From contig CAYZEO010000012.1 in the NCBI GenBank assembly GCA_964477815.1, positions 1 to 25,570 on the forward strand: 25,570 nt of DNA, in the 5' to 3' direction. Both the position numbers and the translations under genes were made by a program. This document shows positions 24,640-25,570 of the stretch, piece by piece; position 1 is the stretch's first letter, and the number at the start of each line of letters is the position of its first letter. The notes beneath the pieces are model-generated. The model was given only the letters and a program-made list of their open reading frames with translations, ran no database searches and was not told the DNA's origin. Origin of the DNA: DAOVGZ01 sp964477815 (GTDB lineage: Bacteria; Babelota; Babeliae; Babelales; Vermiphilaceae).

Positions 24640-24860
24640 GTTCGTGGTGAGTGACGCCCGGTTTAGGGCGTTGTATCGAACTATTCAGAATAGGTTTTTC
24701 CTTTGAGCTATAAGGATTTACAGAATTAAAATGGTTCGATACATTCTTCTTTAAAGTGGACTCGATATAAAATCTTTCTTTTTAAGTTTTTTAAAAAGGA
24801 TTTTACATGTTTTGTATGGTTCGATACAACGCCCTAAACCGGGCGTCACTCACCACGAGC
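24640..24860. repeat. Paired REP-like inverted repeat, 40-bp perfect arms
   Basis: Arms at 24642-24681 and 24819-24858 are perfect 40-base inverted copies, with weaker matching about 10 bases further outward. A 137-base spacer separates them. Each arm is itself a stem-loop: GTTCG at 24640-24644 pairs with CGAAC at 24677-24681, and inside it ACGCCC / GGGCGT close a GGTTTA loop. The spacer carries a further 13-base piece (ATGGTTCGATACA, 24731-24743) repeated at 24816-24828. The outer pattern, TTCGT-x-x-TGAG ... TATCGAA, resembles widespread palindromic intergenic repeats (REP/BIME type). The arms are much more GC-rich than their surroundings. No protein-coding gene is obvious within 24565-24903. 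Confidence 0.88.
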
Positions 24861-24966
24861 GGGATGGAGGAAGTTGTAATTTTTCTTATATCAGGGGGCT
24901 TTTTTGCGAATTTGGATATGTTTTTTTAAGTTTGTTCTTTTTCTAAGTAACTATTCACTTTTTTCT

Positions 24967-25570
24967 ATGAATGGCGTTTTCAAAAAAAATCGCATTTTTA
25001 TAAAAAAAGAAATAAAAGTAGGTGTCAAAAAAAGTGATATTTCAAAGGCGATTCAGTTGCGATTTAACGGTACAACAGAATGTGGTCTTAAAGGTCTTAA
25101 TTTTTCGGTAGAGACTATCGAGAAGACGCGCAAGCTACTTAATTCGACTAATTATTTGGTGTGTAATTTTTTATCTAAGCCTCCTATTTCGGATGGCGAA
25201 CTAAAGTCTTTAAATTTTCCCGACTATGTTATTCATGCAGCAAGGAGTATCGCAAAGGATGTGATGTGTGCTACAAGAATCATACTTGAATACCCAAAAA
25301 GCTTTTTTAAAAAACTAAGCGCTCACGGTCTGTATGGGCTCACTGTTCTTACTGCGCAAGATTTTGTTTTGAAGATAGACCTGTTTAGCTTCAAAATGCA
25401 GGCCTTATACTTGTTTTCCATAGGAACGAAAAGTCCTCCATGCAAGCCAAAAACATTCATAGATTGGGGAAAGATTATAAGATATCTTATGTTCCTACAA
25501 GATAAAGGTGGCCTGGATGCTGTTATGGAAAAAGAAAAATATCCTCAGTGGATTGTAAATGTAGCAAAAA
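24967..25570 (+). CDS. Unrecognised protein, 3'-partial at window end
   Basis: The frame stays open from ATG 24967 to the last base (201 codons seen). No Shine-Dalgarno precedes this ATG. An in-frame TTG at 24904 has AGGGGG 5 bases before it and would add a hydrophobic start (MRIWICFFKFVLFLSNYSLF), so a signal-peptide version is possible. The visible product is Lys-rich with mixed helices and strands (IQLRFNGTTECGLKGLNF, YVIHAARSIAKDVMCATRII, GLYGLTVLTAQDFVLKIDLF). Near residues 159-190, SPPCKPKTF ... YLMFLQDKGGLDAVMEKE faintly recalls the PP-x-F ... WL-x3-GG-x3-ME segment of phosphoserine aminotransferase, but other parts of that family are not evident. I would not assign a function. Confidence 0.6.
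   Translation, partial: MNGVFKKNRIFIKKEIKVGVKKSDISKAIQLRFNGTTECGLKGLNFSVETIEKTRKLLNSTNYLVCNFLSKPPISDGELKSLNFPDYVIHAARSIAKDVMCATRIILEYPKSFFKKLSAHGLYGLTVLTAQDFVLKIDLFSFKMQALYLFSIGTKSPPCKPKTFIDWGKIIRYLMFLQDKGGLDAVMEKEKYPQWIVNVAK

Noticed and set aside
24640..24860. CRISPR array or insertion sequence at the inverted repeat
   Set aside because: There are only two full copies, inverted and not direct, with no transposase gene between them (137-base spacer) and no target-site duplication that I can see.

Overview
The window reads as a piece of chromosome from an AT-rich, double-membraned (Gram-negative type) bacterium with a small, densely packed genome. Outer-membrane features are clear: two secretins, a large beta-barrel ending in Phe, and an MlaE/MlaF lipid transporter. 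The core genes (uvrC, tpiA, secG, eno, aspS, nfo) sit among many small secreted proteins that I do not recognise. This mix, with a compact type II secretion-like cluster and a tectonin-like propeller, suggests a host-associated lineage such as Candidatus Dependentiae (TM6). That placement is inference from gene content, not proof.

Layout. 1-819 is the 3' part of uvrC, which ends without the usual helix-hairpin-helix tail. 905-1632 holds two small membrane or secreted unknowns that converge and overlap by 13 bases. 1756-4533 is a forward run: tpiA, secG, mlaE, mlaF. 4534-4795 is a hairpin-rich intergenic region with a strong promoter for a secreted beta-propeller protein (4796-6013). 6176-7195 is a lone MoxR AAA+ ATPase. 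7323-16087 is the main accessory block, a tight operon behind a TTGACA promoter: GspC-like, secretin 1, GspL/PilM-like, GspM/PilO-like, secretin 2. It closes at a terminator that is shared with the oppositely oriented aspS-eno pair (17421-19190 and 16143-17390).

19236-20732 carries two reverse-strand genes for small helical proteins with signal peptides. The downstream one looks frameshifted by one A directly after its start codon. A guanine-deaminase-like gene (20836-21303) converges on a 702-residue outer-membrane beta-barrel (21359-23467) across a perfect 14-bp-stem terminator. nfo (endonuclease IV) follows at 23683-24564. A gene-free stretch then contains a 40-bp perfect inverted repeat built from two REP-like stem-loops. 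The window ends inside an unrecognised forward ORF.

How the genes fit together. The cluster encodes an outer-membrane channel (two secretins), an inner-membrane clamp (GspC-like with HR and PDZ domains) and an assembly platform (L- and M-like), but no GspE, F, G or H. Those parts must lie elsewhere. The most noteworthy points are the two non-identical secretins in one operon with matching C-terminal architecture, the frameshifted or uORF-coupled secreted gene, the paired REP-like inverted repeat, and the UvrC that lacks its C-terminal domain.
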